55,492 nt of DNA from Hypsibius dujardini (lineage: Eukaryota; Tardigrada; Eutardigrada; Parachela; Hypsibiidae), in contig LRSR01008333.1 in NCBI GenBank assembly GCA_001579985.1, positions 1 through 55,492 of the forward strand. The letters run 5' to 3'. The notes under the pieces were generated by a model. It worked only from the letters and a program-made list of their open reading frames with translations. It was not told the DNA's origin and searched no databases. Below are positions 11,158 to 23,739 of this stretch, piece after piece (the stretch's first letter is position 1; the number at the start of each line of letters is the position of its first letter). Position numbers and translations under genes: made by a program.

Positions 11158-14100
11158 TAGCTGTCATGGAATCCAAACCAGCTTTCTTGCATATTACCTA
11201 AAAAAAACTGCGCGACAACTTCAAATTTGTCATCAAGGGTGAAGCACAGTATTTAACCAAGAAAAGGTCATTGACGAGTCAGAGGATCAGATCAGTATAA
11301 TGAGAAGTAGCCTTTTAGTTGAAATCACTCAGCTTATATTTATTTTAATCTACCTGTTATATTATAACAAAAAAACATAAAAAATAATTAATGTTATTAC
11401 CGCCATGATTTCCGCTTGCTTGACATCGTATTCGGCCACATATATTCCATCTTGAGCATACTCTCAATCAACGGCAGATCCATTTCTTCAACACATTTGA
11501 CAATAAATTTGCTGTCCACGGACGCCATGATAAGCCAGCCAACGCAAAAGAAGAGTATCTGAACAATTCAAAACGACGATGCGTCATTAGCGATAGAATT
11601 TTGTCCAAGGGCAATAAGTAAAAATTTACGACGGTGAGCAAGCAAAAGCACTGTTTGTAGTTTGGGCGTGCCGTCCACTCACTGGAATAGTCAATTTAGA
11701 ATCAGTGCAGTTTTTCGAAAACGTAAAGCGACTAAGCAAGACTGGTTGTAGCTTACCAGGAAAATACATTTTTCAAGTAATTTCGAAGTACTGACTTTTT
11801 CAAGTTTGTGTTTTCAATCTCAATTAAAAATGAGAACCAATAATGGCTCTAGCTTTGTCACTTCGTTGGTACTGTAATCGTTGTTTTCGTACATTTATGA
11901 TCTTGAAGTAACAAGAAATTTATTGGCATTCGTATAGTTTTAGGCTTGTCTTCATACGCCACTCCTTTCTACAATTATTGCGATTTTCTCTAGGATATCT
12001 TCGTTGGCGAAAGCGGGCAGTTTCAGCTCTGCATGGATATTCAGAAATCCAACATTCTACCTCAATATGCTAATTGGAAGGAGAAGGAATATTTTGAGTT
12101 AGTATTCAGTCATACTTACGGAGCAGCTTAGGGATTAGCATTGTTTTAATACCATCAAACCAGAAAAACGAACATTTGTAGAACACATCTAGTAATCGAA
12201 GGTGAAACACGGCAAACATTAGAAGACAAAGTTACTAGTGCAGACGACTGCGCGAAAATACCAGGCAGACAGCCAAAACTCCAATGTTAGGTCTCCGTCC
12301 CTACTAGGACGGAAGAACCTGAACATGCAAGCTATTAGACTGAATAATAGGAGAAGAATAGTGGTAAGACTTTATTGGTGGAGNATTGTAGAATGTGAGG
12401 GTAGATAGGATTGAGTTAACTAGGTAGATAGACTATACTATTAGTAAGTAATGGGTACCTGTTGAGTAGCACCCAACACCTAATATAAACCGTACCGTAA
12501 CTGCGCTCCTGAGACACTCGTCTGGGTGCCATGCGTGAACGTTTACTTTTAGTGTGTATGTTTTTCTGAAGGGAGTGTGCGGCAAATGGTAAAACTCCCA
12601 CCATATTTCCTGTAACGCGCCTTGCCTGGCCCAGAATTTTTGCATTTTTTTAATCATGTCATATGATTGACTATGAACTGAAATAGCGGTGGTCAAAAAC
12701 AAATTCAGCACCTACAGAATCGATTCTGTAATTCGGAAAATCATTTGTGATCATTTGAAATCATACTGTAATTCGAGAAATCATTTGTTTACTCCACCGC
12801 CTTCCTTTTTTCAGTTGCAGGTTGCAACTGAAAAGTTCGGTTGCAGGTTTGTCCGAACTCGACGCTTCTATCTGTGTCGGACCGCCGTTAAGGATCGAAA
12901 TGGGGTTGCCATGAACAGCATGTGTACCCATAAGCATATCTGCTGTAACACGTCACCTGATACGACCACTTCTTAGATTAAACCGTATTGTTTGCAACAA
13001 GACTTCCTCATTCGGATTTGTTCAGCAGAGCCTTAAAAACATTTACAGCCACAATTTTTGTTGCCGCGCGGGACTGCGAGGTGGAAGTAACGGTTTTCCA
13101 AAGGCTAAATTCGTTTACGACGAGATCTGCGAGAACGCATGCACCTCCTCCTGGAGACAATTGGACCAGAAATATCAATAATTGGATCATTCAAGCGTTT
13201 CCCAATGTCTCCTTGGCTTGGAACATATCCAAAAAATAAAGTGTAGTCAATGCGCAATGCAATGAGATCCGAGTAACTCATGTTTCTCAGTTTTTGCAGC
13301 GTTTAAAATTTATTTTCACAATTAAGTCCTCACGTGGTTTATCCGTTTTGATCAAGGGTGGTAATGTAATTGTTCATTACTTTCTTGAAAGTGTGAATAC
13401 TGACTGGTACCGTAGTGGCCATGTTGCTGTATTTTCAGTGTTGCCTGATTTTAATTCGATTCGTTTTTTATCGCAATCCTGTCACCCACAATTATGATGA
13501 AAATGGCATCAAGACTTTTCATTTGAACTTGAGGATCAAATACAATTTTCATCGATGTGTGTGCACAGTGGCCCATTTTCGCAATCGAACTTTGATTACG
13601 TGATGTAGCATGCCATTTCTGCTAGGAAAACAAGCAAAACATACACAAGCTCTTGGATCATCGATCATCGAGCAATTCCTTTGGACAAATCGGCACGGGA
13701 AAGGAGATCTATCAGCATAAAGCAAAAGTTGTCGAAAACGACGTCTTGTTTTTGTGAGCTCCGTAATAACCACCCTCCCCCCAAGGCCCAAAGGTGGGAT
13801 TTCGGCATGATTAAAAAATGATTTTTTGATCGAAGGGTTACTCCGCTTCATTTTGATGCTATGGGGCACTCTTTCTAACCAACCGCGAAACCATGGCTCA
13901 GGTTTCTTTTTACGGCACCTTGAGGGAAGAAAGTTTGCTTTGGGTTCTCGTAAACCGTTTTGTAATGCATTGTTCACCGGGACGCTGCTTCTTTTGATTG
14001 TTCTTGATGCTCGTGGTTTGAGCCGTGACGCTGAATTTGGTTTTATGATACGCGCCGCAAAGGGGCTAGAGAAAAGTAATAAGTAAAATAAGTAAAAAGT

Positions 14101-14494
14101 AGAGAAAGGTGCAATTGGGCAGTGGGATATCGCTAATTTCCGGGCGTCCTGAAGTTTGACGCGTGCCAAGGTCATTGATTTGGACCACAAGGTCACAAGG
14201 TCACAAGTTTAGATCGTATTATAGAATTGGCTGAAGATGCAGAAAATGCAAATGTTTTTACAGAGAGCGACTACGGGAACAAATGAATCAACCGATCAAG
14301 GTCTCGCGAGCACAAAAAAGATATGTAACTCAATTTTCCGTGTAAAAATTAAATTATAGCGACGCATTCAGTTGAGCACAACTTCCGTGGCAACTCTGCA
14401 AAGTCGAGCCAAAAGGAGTGAATAGCCGTGTAAAATCCTGCGGTAAAGGGATGTTGCCTAACTTTTAAAATCCTGCGGTAAAGGGAGTTTGCCT
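11158..14494. other. Long intergenic stretch, no supported gene
   Basis: No exon chain with family support. A 215-codon minus ORF (13549-14196) and shorter plus ORFs have no recognisable domains; the region may hold old transposon debris. One ambiguous base (n) is at 12384. A 30-bp direct repeat (AAAATCCTGCGGTAAAGGGA core) occurs twice at about 14430-14490, and a TCACAAGG motif repeats near 14185-14205. Confidence 0.45.
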
Positions 14495-14980
14495 GACTTG
14501 GAAACGTTATGACTTTTGATCACCCGATTGGCGTTAATTTTTTGTACAAATACCTTCCTAGATATCATACATTTTCAATATGATTCAAGCCTGAAAATCG
14601 CGTTGGCGCTTCCGTAAAAAGAAACCGGAAGAAAAAGACGTCCTTGTGCACTTTGTGCTAGACCAGCTTGCTTGATTGCTTGATCAGATTGAAGTATTGT
14701 CAAAACTGTTTTTTTGGACCCAGTCCGAAATTTGATGAAATCGAATTATTTTTTATATTTGATGAAAGACTTTATAAAAATAGGAAAAATGAATTTGAAT
14801 TTTTCGCTGTGTAGCACAAAGTGAACAGAAAAGTATTTTTGTTCCGACTTTTTTTACGAAAGCGTCAATGCGATTTCCAGGCTTGGACCGTTATGAAAAT
14901 TCATGACAACTAGAAAGGTATTTGTGAAAAAAAAAATTGACTCCGATCGGGTGATCAAAAGTCAAAACGTTGCCAGGTAA
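14495..14980. mobile_element. Foldback element with about 170-bp imperfect inverted arms
   Basis: The left arm (about 14498-14668) and the reverse complement of the right arm (about 14805-14975) align throughout, sharing GACTTTTGATCACCCGAT, AATTTTTT, ACAAATACC, AAGCCTG, AAATCGC and CACTTTGTGCTA. The unpaired centre is only about 135 bp. No coding capacity. Confidence 0.8.
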
Positions 14981-15143
14981 ATATAAGTTTATTTTTCCAG
15001 TCGATTATTTGTAACAACATTTCGTTAAGTTGTGCCTGGTGCAGAAGAAAGACAAAGTCTGGGAAAATCAGCAATGACGCCATACAGAATGGATCCCCAG
15101 TAAATCGCACAATACGAGAGATACCCAGTTGACATTCTTCGCT

Positions 15144-18100
15144 TCATAACTTTAACTTTTGAACTCGCAACGGATCGAAGGATTCAGCAGTCGTCACATC
15201 CTCCACGCAGGCATCAGAATCCTCTTCCTTGTGTTCCACCATATCGGTAATCATGTACTGGTAATCGTCGTTGAACTTCTGATAGGGTTCGTTAAGCATC
15301 AAATAGTATTTTTGCTCATCAGCGTATACAAATTTGTCCAAGCTTTCGCGAAGTAGTGCGAACAGTGGCCTCTCGCTTGGCTCCAAACGCCAGCATTCTC
15401 GCATCAAAGTATATCTAGATTGAACATATAAAAGCAGAATAAATATTTTTTTACTTGCGAAGATTTTCAAAACCGATTCTCAGAATGACCTTAATTTTCA
15501 CCTAAATTTTTTATGTAGTTTTACCGATAGGTTCACAACCATTTAGTGAGATTTCTTAATCAACAAAAGCATCGGCAGGATTAAAAAAGTTAGAAGAATT
15601 AACTTTTTTATAATAAAGCTAATCAACAAGAGAAAAAAATTCGAGATGCAAAGGCTGAATTACAGAGCACTTTTGAAACAGCTCGTCCGCATTGGACTAA
15701 ACGAAATAGTTACGTCATAAAAATCCAAATGATAAATTATTTTTTCCCGCAGCTTACATTTTCACAGGTGCATGTGTGGGTCGCTCCATTTGGTGGCCAT
15801 CCAAAAGGAATGCGACAAACTCTTTGGCGGTCAAGCCGCAATGGGCAAATGGGATTTCACCCAGGCTGAATAATTCCCACAACAGAATTCCGAATGCCCA
15901 AACATCCGATTTCTGGCTGAATGTCCGCAAAACGATCGCCTCCGGTGGCATCCATTTAACAGGCTGGGCAACCTGTGCGAAGAACATATTTAATGACGAG
16001 TCTTCTTTTGAAAACCACTCGATTATTACTTTGCAAAGTTTGGAAAGTATATCAGGTTATTTGGGTTTCAACGGTGAGTCGCTCACAGTCCGCACAAAGA
16101 AAACACTAATCGAAATTGTTTTTCTGTGAAGTATTGCTTTTTCAAGATTTGCACTAGCTTGCTCGCTGCTTCTATATTTAATTCATTACACTGTTTGGTT
16201 TCTCTCATCCGAACCAACTTACATTTCCATTCGTCATGACGTAATCCGTCTCTCGATGACGAGCCATACCGAAATCAGCGATTTTAACAATCTTTTCACT
16301 AGCCACCAGCACGTTTCTTGCTGCTAAATCGCAGTGTATTATATGGCGCGAAGCCAGATATTCCATTCCGCGAGCAATTTGATAGGCAAACCAAATCAGG
16401 TCCTTCGTGGACAGGACATTCTCGTCGCAGTTTTCTCTCGAAACGTCTGCAATTCCCCGTTGATCTGCCTCAGCCTGCTGCTGCGCCGCTCTACTAGAAT
16501 CGAATGGTAGTAGTTCCCCTTTATCATCCACGTGACCGTAAAAGTAAGGGGCATGATGGGTGCGAAGATAGGACAGTAGGGATCCGCACGGGCAGAACTC
16601 CAGCAGCATCACAAGTCTTTCTATGGCACATGAAAACGAACATTTCCGTGAATTGTTCAGAAATCGGGTTTACCCTACGTTGTCTCAATTTGACACCGAC
16701 TTTAAGGGTGAATGAAATTGTACGATCGAACTATTTTTGCTGCTTTTTGAACAAACACGAAGCAGCATAGGACGTAGTGGAAGGTGAAATTTTTCACTTC
16801 AAAACAATTCTTTGCATATCTCATAAATAGTTTAAGCAGACCATCATTGAAAATTAAGCGATAATTAGAATGTGAAAAAACTTTTGTTTTTATGGAATTA
16901 GAGAAGTGACAGCATTTGGCGAGTAAGAATTTCAGTTTGGAAACATTGTTTTGCATTACCCTTTTGTAAAAATTCAACAGAAACCAGTCGTTAACATTGT
17001 TTTTCATTACTTGTCAATCGATTGCGAGCGCCGTAAATCCAAAAGTTATTTGAAACGAATTCTGAAAACGATCTCTTAGGTAAAAAAGAAACATTTCTCT
17101 ATCTTTTGGCTTCAAACAAACAAAACTCAAATAAGCCGTTTTGTTTTAATTAAAATCCGCTTGAGAGTACTGTTTGTGTGTACAGACACTGCACATGCTA
17201 AAACGAATACTGAACGGGACGAAACAAGGAGCTTTAAATCTGAACGTCCAGGAGTCTTTACTGTCAACACTGGACATTATGTCTGCCTTCTAGCAAAAAC
17301 ATTCGTTTGAGTACCCAATTTATGTGCAGAAAATATGGAGGACTTCAATATTGTTACTGGATTGGTTGATTGGTTGTTCAGCTGCAATTGATGGAATTCA
17401 TATATTTCTCATCTTTACCAACGTCATGTGCTCAGATGTCAGAAGGTTGCACAAAGATGACAATTTTCAAAGGTTTTCTCTTTTGTTTGGGATCATGTTC
17501 AAAAATGATCACCTTGGTTTCTGGGTGGGTGACCCTTTTTGTTACCGGTTACGGATTGATTTTTGGTACCACTAGGCCGTCCGAAAAAAAAGTCCCTTTT
17601 TCAGTTCCGTAGAATTTTTCCTCATGTTTAAAAAGAAAACTTGTTGTTTAGATTACTCTGTTTAAAGTTGTCCGTGCTTGTATTTACTATAATTCGAACT
17701 TTGAAAGCGTTTGTTTCAAAATACGATAAAGGAAGAAGAAATTAATAAGTTACCGCCTCATGATCTAATGAATTTCGGTCCAATTTAGGTGACTGACCAA
17801 CCAAAATGTGGGTTTATCAACTATTGATAAGAAGAATTTGAAAAACTGTAACCGGTTGGTCTTGTTGATCTTCCCCCCCCCCCCGTTTGACATTCATAAT
17901 AATTATTAAAATCATAAAGAACATGATCAATCGACGAAGAAAATTTCAGAAAATTTTTTACAGTAGAACAACTTGCACAAACCTCCTTTTGTTGTCACTC
18001 CCATTAAGTTGACAATATTTAAATGGCGACCGATTTTCGTCATCACTTTAATCTCTTCCAGCAAGAGGGTCCTTTCAGTTTCGCATAAATCAGAAGCTCG

Positions 18101-21100
18101 AATGAGCATTTTTGCAGCCACTAAAGTTGATACGGTTGGCTGATTGCGCAAACCGTTAGCGATCGCTTTGAAGACTATCCCGAATTCACCTTTTCCGAGA
18201 ATCTGGTCAGCTGCAAAGAAACAGCCGGGGAGCGCGTTTAATTATTACTAAGAGGAGGGACGACGAAGAAAAAAAGCACGTTTACTCAGCTGGACTTGAT
18301 TCGCGGGAATTTCGAGCAGTCCAATATAGTTCTTCAGGATTGTGTTGTTAACCGAATTTGCGGCGAGAGTTTTCAGCTCGTGGCTAAATGTTCTGGGTTC
18401 AATTATGTTGGGCTTCATTCGCCTGGGCGCGTTCCGTCGAGCTCGCAAACGGATAAACACACAAACGGTGACCGTCACAACAAAAAAGACTCCCAATAAC
18501 GTTCCACTCAGCGGCGCTACAAAATGCGGCAACTTAAAAACAGACATCGTTGTGGTAAAATTGGTCACTGGCGGCAACGTCGTCGCTGATGTTGAGGTAA
18601 CGCTAAACGCTCGTATTGTGGTAATCGGGACTACTATTGGTGGAAGGGTAGCGTTTGCAGGAACAGTGCGTTTCTGCCGGACCACCACGTAATCCACGTA
18701 CAGGTGCGTCGCAAAAGGAGTGGTCTGCGAAGTTGGGCCTGGAAATTTCCCGCCCACCGCCACGTTAATGACAATCTGCATGGCAGTTTGTGGTATCTTT
18801 TCGGGGTCGGTGATCTGAAACGACGTACGAAAAATTTCAAATAATAATAAAGTGTACTTACGGCTTTTTTTTGTGGAAAAAGGGGTGATGCAGGGTTTTC
18901 ACCTCCCGCAATCAGCAAACGGCCAACACAAACATTTCCTGAAGCCCTTTTTTACTGGAGGCATTTTGCATAGAAATGTTTCAAAAAAAAATTTATTTTA
19001 AGATTTATTCATGTAATTGTAGCTACAACGGAAAAAGACCTAGCCATGAAATTCAAAATATAATTGGAATTTGTTTTAAAATCAATTAAAAACACATTTT
19101 TGATCCTTTTTTTTTAAAAATACCAAATACAGAAGCCGCGTGAATCCGCAGCCGCGCAACAATGTTGCAACGAAAATGTCAAGAGAATTCGGCCACTTTT
19201 TTCGTGGGTTTTGCCTTCCGCAATAATTTTCTCCAGCAATTCAGAAATCTCAGAAATAGCGACCAATTTGAGATGACGCTTATTTCGGTTGTCCGATTAT
19301 GTGTTTGAAATGAGCAGAAGCGACGGGCAAAACCCACTAATATTTAGGTAAAATTCCCTTACATAGGTTGGATTGCGTGTATAGGTTGCGTGTATTGATA
19401 GATTTTGAAAGCGCCATTTGGCTTAACGACCAGTGAAATTTATCAAATGTTGAAGAAGACCATTAAATATCGCTTCTTATCAACTGAATTAATTGATTTG
19501 TTTTTCGATTAAATATTGCGGAAAGCAATAGAATGTTCGTTTGTGTACTGAAATTTTCTTCCGTACTTCCATCCCCAGTTGCTCACGAAACCGCAACTTC
19601 GAAAAGTCATCCAAAAACAAATACAATTTTTTTAATGGAACCATACCGTGACACTGGAAAATTCTTTTGCTGCGCGAATCAACCCCGATCGCATACGAGA
19701 CAGTGACGGGTTAAAAAGTTATTGCTACCCGCGCTCTCATTTATTAACTGCTTCAATACAAATTTGAACACCACAAATAAGAACAAAACGAATAAATAAC
19801 TCGTTCGTTTAATTTTGTTCTGCAATTATTCTTTTACCGCTTGTGATTTAATTAATACCTGTAGAATTATCTGACCGTCAAGATAAATCGCCAACGATTC
19901 CTTTGTCCAAGCAAGGGAATATACATGAAAATCAAGAGAGAGATCCAGCTCCGAGTGATTTGTCGCACGGATTGCTGCGCTTTCGTGCGTTGTATAATTT
20001 TCATAGAAGACCGAGGATATAAACTTCCGGCGAAAGTCACCCCGAAAGTCAACGGCACTTATGGATGGTGGCCAGTGGTTTGAGCACATCTCGCTCACAA
20101 CACACGCGGCGTCCAACAGCCACAATCCCGTCCAAATTCCCCTGCCTATCGGCATTTGGGCTCGCCATTCCACCTCCCCGTACGTGAAATTGAAATGCTT
20201 ACGCGTGTTGATGCTTCCGGTGATGTACTGAATGGGGCCGTCGTTAGTTTCGATGGTGCCCCGTGTGCTCTTGATGTCCAACCTACGCCCTTGAACAATG
20301 AAATAACCTTGCCTTAAAGCTACCGGGTTCGGGAGGAATTTTTTCGAACTGGCCTGCTCTTGCCACCGTTCGGATTGTGTGCCAGAAATTTCAAAGCGGT
20401 TTTTTGTTTTGCTAGTGGCCAACTGTTTCATGTGAAAAATGCAAGTTTGGCTAATTTTTTAAAAGGTTATTGACAAAAGTCGGAAGAAACCCACTCACGC
20501 AAAGTGTCCCATTGAAGTGTTCCCAGATCTACCACAACACTGTACTAAGCCATAAACCTAGAAATGGGGAATTGAAGCGTCTATTGAAAGGACACTTCAA
20601 GAAAAAATCTAATTTTTTTGACCAATGGCTCGGCTCAAGAAGGCACGGAATGGTTACAGAAAAACAGGTTTTTTTCCCATACCGGAAAATCGTGCTTGAT
20701 TGCAGCTCATATACTTCATGAGTATTCATTCAACATCAATGGGTTTGACTGCAAATTAAAACTGTTATAATTCTATACGTTATTTTATAGTTTCGAGTGC
20801 CTACGTCACATATTTCGGCCAAAAAGTATTCAAGTTTTGCGTGAGGAAGCCCGTTTCAAAAAATATCCGAATTTCGACCCCGCCCCTTCCCTCGCGATGA
20901 AAAATTGAAATTGATCCCAATATGCTGGTGAATTCACTTATCGAATTCACTCATTGAAAGTCGAAGTATCGGTGGTTATTCCTGTGGAGTATCAGCAGCG
21001 CTTTCAGATGATTTTTTTTCATAGGAATAAAAAATTGTTTTCGGAACTACACACACTGTTTAACTAATTTTTATTGACCTCATTCGGAGTGATTTCCTGG

Positions 21101-23419
21101 TTTGGATGTATGTGACGCCCCGTCATTTTGTACCCGTACAACTCGTATGCCAACAAATTGTACCTCTGAATCCGTATCTGGGTACATATCATATCCGGAC
21201 AAACTAGTTCCCCGACAACTCAAGAAGGCAAACGTTTGGTTATTCCAAAAAAACTGGCTCACAGACATTTGCTGAACGAGAACACAAGGTATCATGAGCA
21301 TTTTGTATACGGACCATTAGTAACTTTTCAGTCCTGTGTGTATAAGTTACCCATCAAAACCCATCATAACGCATCAAACCGCATCAAAACCCATCAAAAC
21401 CCATCAAAACCCATCAAAACCCATCACACCATACCAGAAACCCATCAAAATCCATTAAACCCATCAAACCGCATCAAAACCCATCAAACCGCATCAAAAC
21501 CCATCAAACCGCATCAAAACCCATCAAACCGCATCAAAACCCATCAAAACCCATCAAAACCCATCAAAACATACCAGAAACCCATTCAAACCAATCAAAT
21601 TCAATTATTCAACACACTAAAACCCATCCAATTCAATCAAATTCAAGACCCATAAAAAATAATTGAAACTTATCAAACTCAAAACCCATCCAAAATTTAG
21701 CAAAACTTAAAACCCATCAAAACTGACCAAATTTAACAAATTCACAATCAACGAAAAACCATTAAAACTTGGCAGATTCGAAACAAATGAAAACCCATCA
21801 AATTCAAACTCCGTCAGTACTCATCAAAATCATTGAAACATAAAACCCATCAAAATCTAACAAACTGAAAAACCCATCAAAACTGACCAAATTTAAAGTA
21901 CATCAAACCCTATCAAAATTAGAGACATATGTTTTGACTGAAATTTCAAAGTTTAATTTTTTTCCGTTTTGACGAATTTGATTTAGGTTGGTGCTCCAGT
22001 AAATGTCGAGGAAACCAAGTTTACGTGGAAACCAAATGTTTGGTTGTGGGTGAAGTCGGGGTACAAAATATCCTTATACCAAATGTCACAATGAACCATT
22101 TGTCTGGTGGTACATAAAGTTTGGATACGAAAAAAGTCATACGATATGTCGGCATACGAAAAGCCGGTGTACAATGTGTCGGCGCACGGCATACAGTCAG
22201 CCCCAAGAAGAACTCGTCATGCACATCATAGACGTTTTGCGCATAGAAAGAGATGTGGTGCGACAAGTGTGTCAATGGAATACTCTCGATATTACGAGAT
22301 GCAGGTTATTGAACCGAGTGGCCCACCAAAAATAGGCTTATCTCGCGATCTCGAAAAACAAATAGCAGTTTACCTGTGTATAGGACTGCAACAATTGATG
22401 ACTTGAACGCAGGGAAACTGCGCAAAGTATCCGAATTCGAAATCTTATCAGCTGTTTTGCAGCTTTTTATGACTGTGCTTTTTTCTGCCGTTGCAATTGA
22501 TTGGCTTGATTTAGTAAAAGTTGTTCGTCAATTGTCCTGATTGGTCGTCAGAAAATGTGCAATTTAGGGCGGAGTTTCCAGCCAGTTTGAACAGCAAAAG
22601 TCACGTGAGAAGAGTTTTTCTTGGGGCTGACTGTAGCATACAGCATAAGCATGCTTAAATCTCTGTGTTTCAAAAGTCTCATACTCGTAATAATTGCACT
22701 GCGATATGGTAATGACAAACTATTCCTGCAGAAATTTTATATTGCAGTTGAATTATATGATTATAGAAAACTATTCAAGCGGTAGTGCTTCCATTTGTGT
22801 GGGCATAATTTCAGCGTTCGATAACAATGGCAGATTTCGTTCTCCCTGCATGTACTGCAAAAACATTAAATTCCGAAAACAAAATGGCACTATCATGTTC
22901 AATATTTGAGTTTGATGACGATTGGCAGCAGAAAAAGCAACAACACATTTTTCCCAGATCAATCGCCCATAGCCGCCCACCTTTATATTTGATTTTAAAC
23001 TAAGTTTCCAATTCACCGTATAAACAGCGAATGGAGTTGAGTGTTTGTTCCGTCCTTTTTTTGATTTCTGCGCAAAACTAGCATTCTGCGGAGACTATCA
23101 GTAAACCGGGCTTGAGTAAATCGAGACGAAAAGATGCGATTTTTGCTTCGTGCATGTGCGTAGCTTACAATTAGGCCCACTTACCTGCGACGGTGATACA
23201 CGTTGGTGAGTAATAACCCTCTTCCTCGTAAACTGGAAACTGTCTGATCATGGCAACTACAGCGGGGTAGCGATTGCTGGCTGTCCACTTTGTTGTATCC
23301 AAACTCACTCCCTCGAAATCATCTCGAAACACCTCCACCATTGTGTCCGCCGCTTCACTTCTAGCAGCAAATGCGAAATGTTGAAAAACGAGAAACATCT
23401 CACAACTCAAGGTTCTCAT
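15144..23419 (-). CDS. GH16-like ectodomain / TM / receptor tyrosine kinase fusion
   Basis: Seven exons: 23419-23185, 20358-19859, 18814-18286, 18210-17983, 16620-16223, 15972-15758, 15414-15144 (stop). All phases match, giving 791 residues. Residues 1-24 look like a signal peptide. GH16 fold (about 30-292): [81 protein letters not shown]. Where GH16 enzymes have ExDxxE this reads [15 protein letters not shown], without glutamates, so it is probably a lectin-like pseudoenzyme. Ser/Thr-rich stalk about 293-341, TM about 344-367 ([14 protein letters not shown]), juxtamembrane 368-420. Tyrosine kinase about 421-720: GKGEFG loop, Lys455 (VAAKML), an insert of about 48 residues as in PDGFR/VEGFR-like kinases, HCDLAARN 593-600 (HRD Arg is Cys), DFG 613-615, Tyr624, [10 protein letters not shown]. 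The tail has YYLM and YQYM, both YxxM (possible PI3K SH2 sites). GH16 end, TM and juxtamembrane share one uninterrupted exon. The second exon's acceptor is uncertain (20358 or 20307, 17 residues shorter). Confidence 0.85.
19204..19337. repeat. Short inverted repeat in an intron, MITE-like
   Basis: GTGGGTTTTGCC at 19204-19215 is the reverse complement of 19326-19337. Arms are only 12 bp, so a MITE is possible but not proven. It lies in the intron between the TM exon and the main GH16 exon of the receptor gene. Confidence 0.45.
20462..20690. repeat. Dispersed repeat, copy A
   Basis: Aligns directly with 48338-48556: both share AACCCACTC, TGTCCCATTG, GAAGCGTC, CACTT(C/T)AAGAAAAAAT, CTAATTTTTT and a late ACAGAAAAA...GGTTTTTTTC. 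It is in the 2.8-kb first intron of the GH16-kinase gene. No TIRs or target duplication were recognised. Confidence 0.7.
21110..22200. mobile_element. Composite foldback element with subrepeat arms and a CCATCAAAAC core
   Basis: The left arm (about 21115-21240) is built of degenerate 15-17 bp units such as GTACAAAATGACGGGG on the minus strand. The right arm (about 22030-22195) has the same kind of unit on the plus strand (GGGGTACAAAAT, GGCATACGAAAA). The core is a 10-bp tandem repeat (CCATCAAAAC and variants, about 21351-21930). Open frames through it are repeat artefacts. It sits in the first intron of the GH16-kinase gene. Confidence 0.6.
21351..21600. repeat. 10-bp tandem repeat (CCATCAAAAC)n
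   Basis: About 25 near-perfect units with one recurring variant (CGCATCAAAAC); units degrade to the right. A degenerate form of the same motif occurs at 46070-46460. Confidence 0.92.
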
Positions 23420-23739
23420 TCTACTTGCCGCCTTTGTTCATTGCCCATGCAAAGTTATAATTATATCGACAACCTCTGATAAGTGACAATGCAATAGCTG
23501 GTACAGCTTTTTCTGATATTGTTGGGAAGAAGACTGTTCAAAAACTATTCCGCATCGAGTGGTAATTATGTGTCTACCACAGGTTCACAGTAGTTGATCG
23601 AAATTTAGGCGGCTGGCAGAAACCGGTAACGCTTAGTCAATTAGTTTATTTTAACCCTAGAGCGTTTTAATAAAAGTCTCGAGACTGAAACCGTATCTTC
23701 ACGAGCTATTTTCACCGCAGAGTGGGTTTTATGCCGCAA

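Noticed and set aside
13549-14196. 215-codon minus ORF
   Set aside because: Basic, low-similarity sequence with no domain, signal or splice support; likely chance or old transposon debris.
21236-21655. Plus ORF rich in His/Gln/Asn/Pro/Ser repeats
   Set aside because: Produced by the 10-bp CCATCAAAAC tandem repeat.
21351-21930. Possible CRISPR-like array
   Set aside because: The sequence is eukaryotic, units are contiguous 10-mers without unique spacers, and no cas genes are present.
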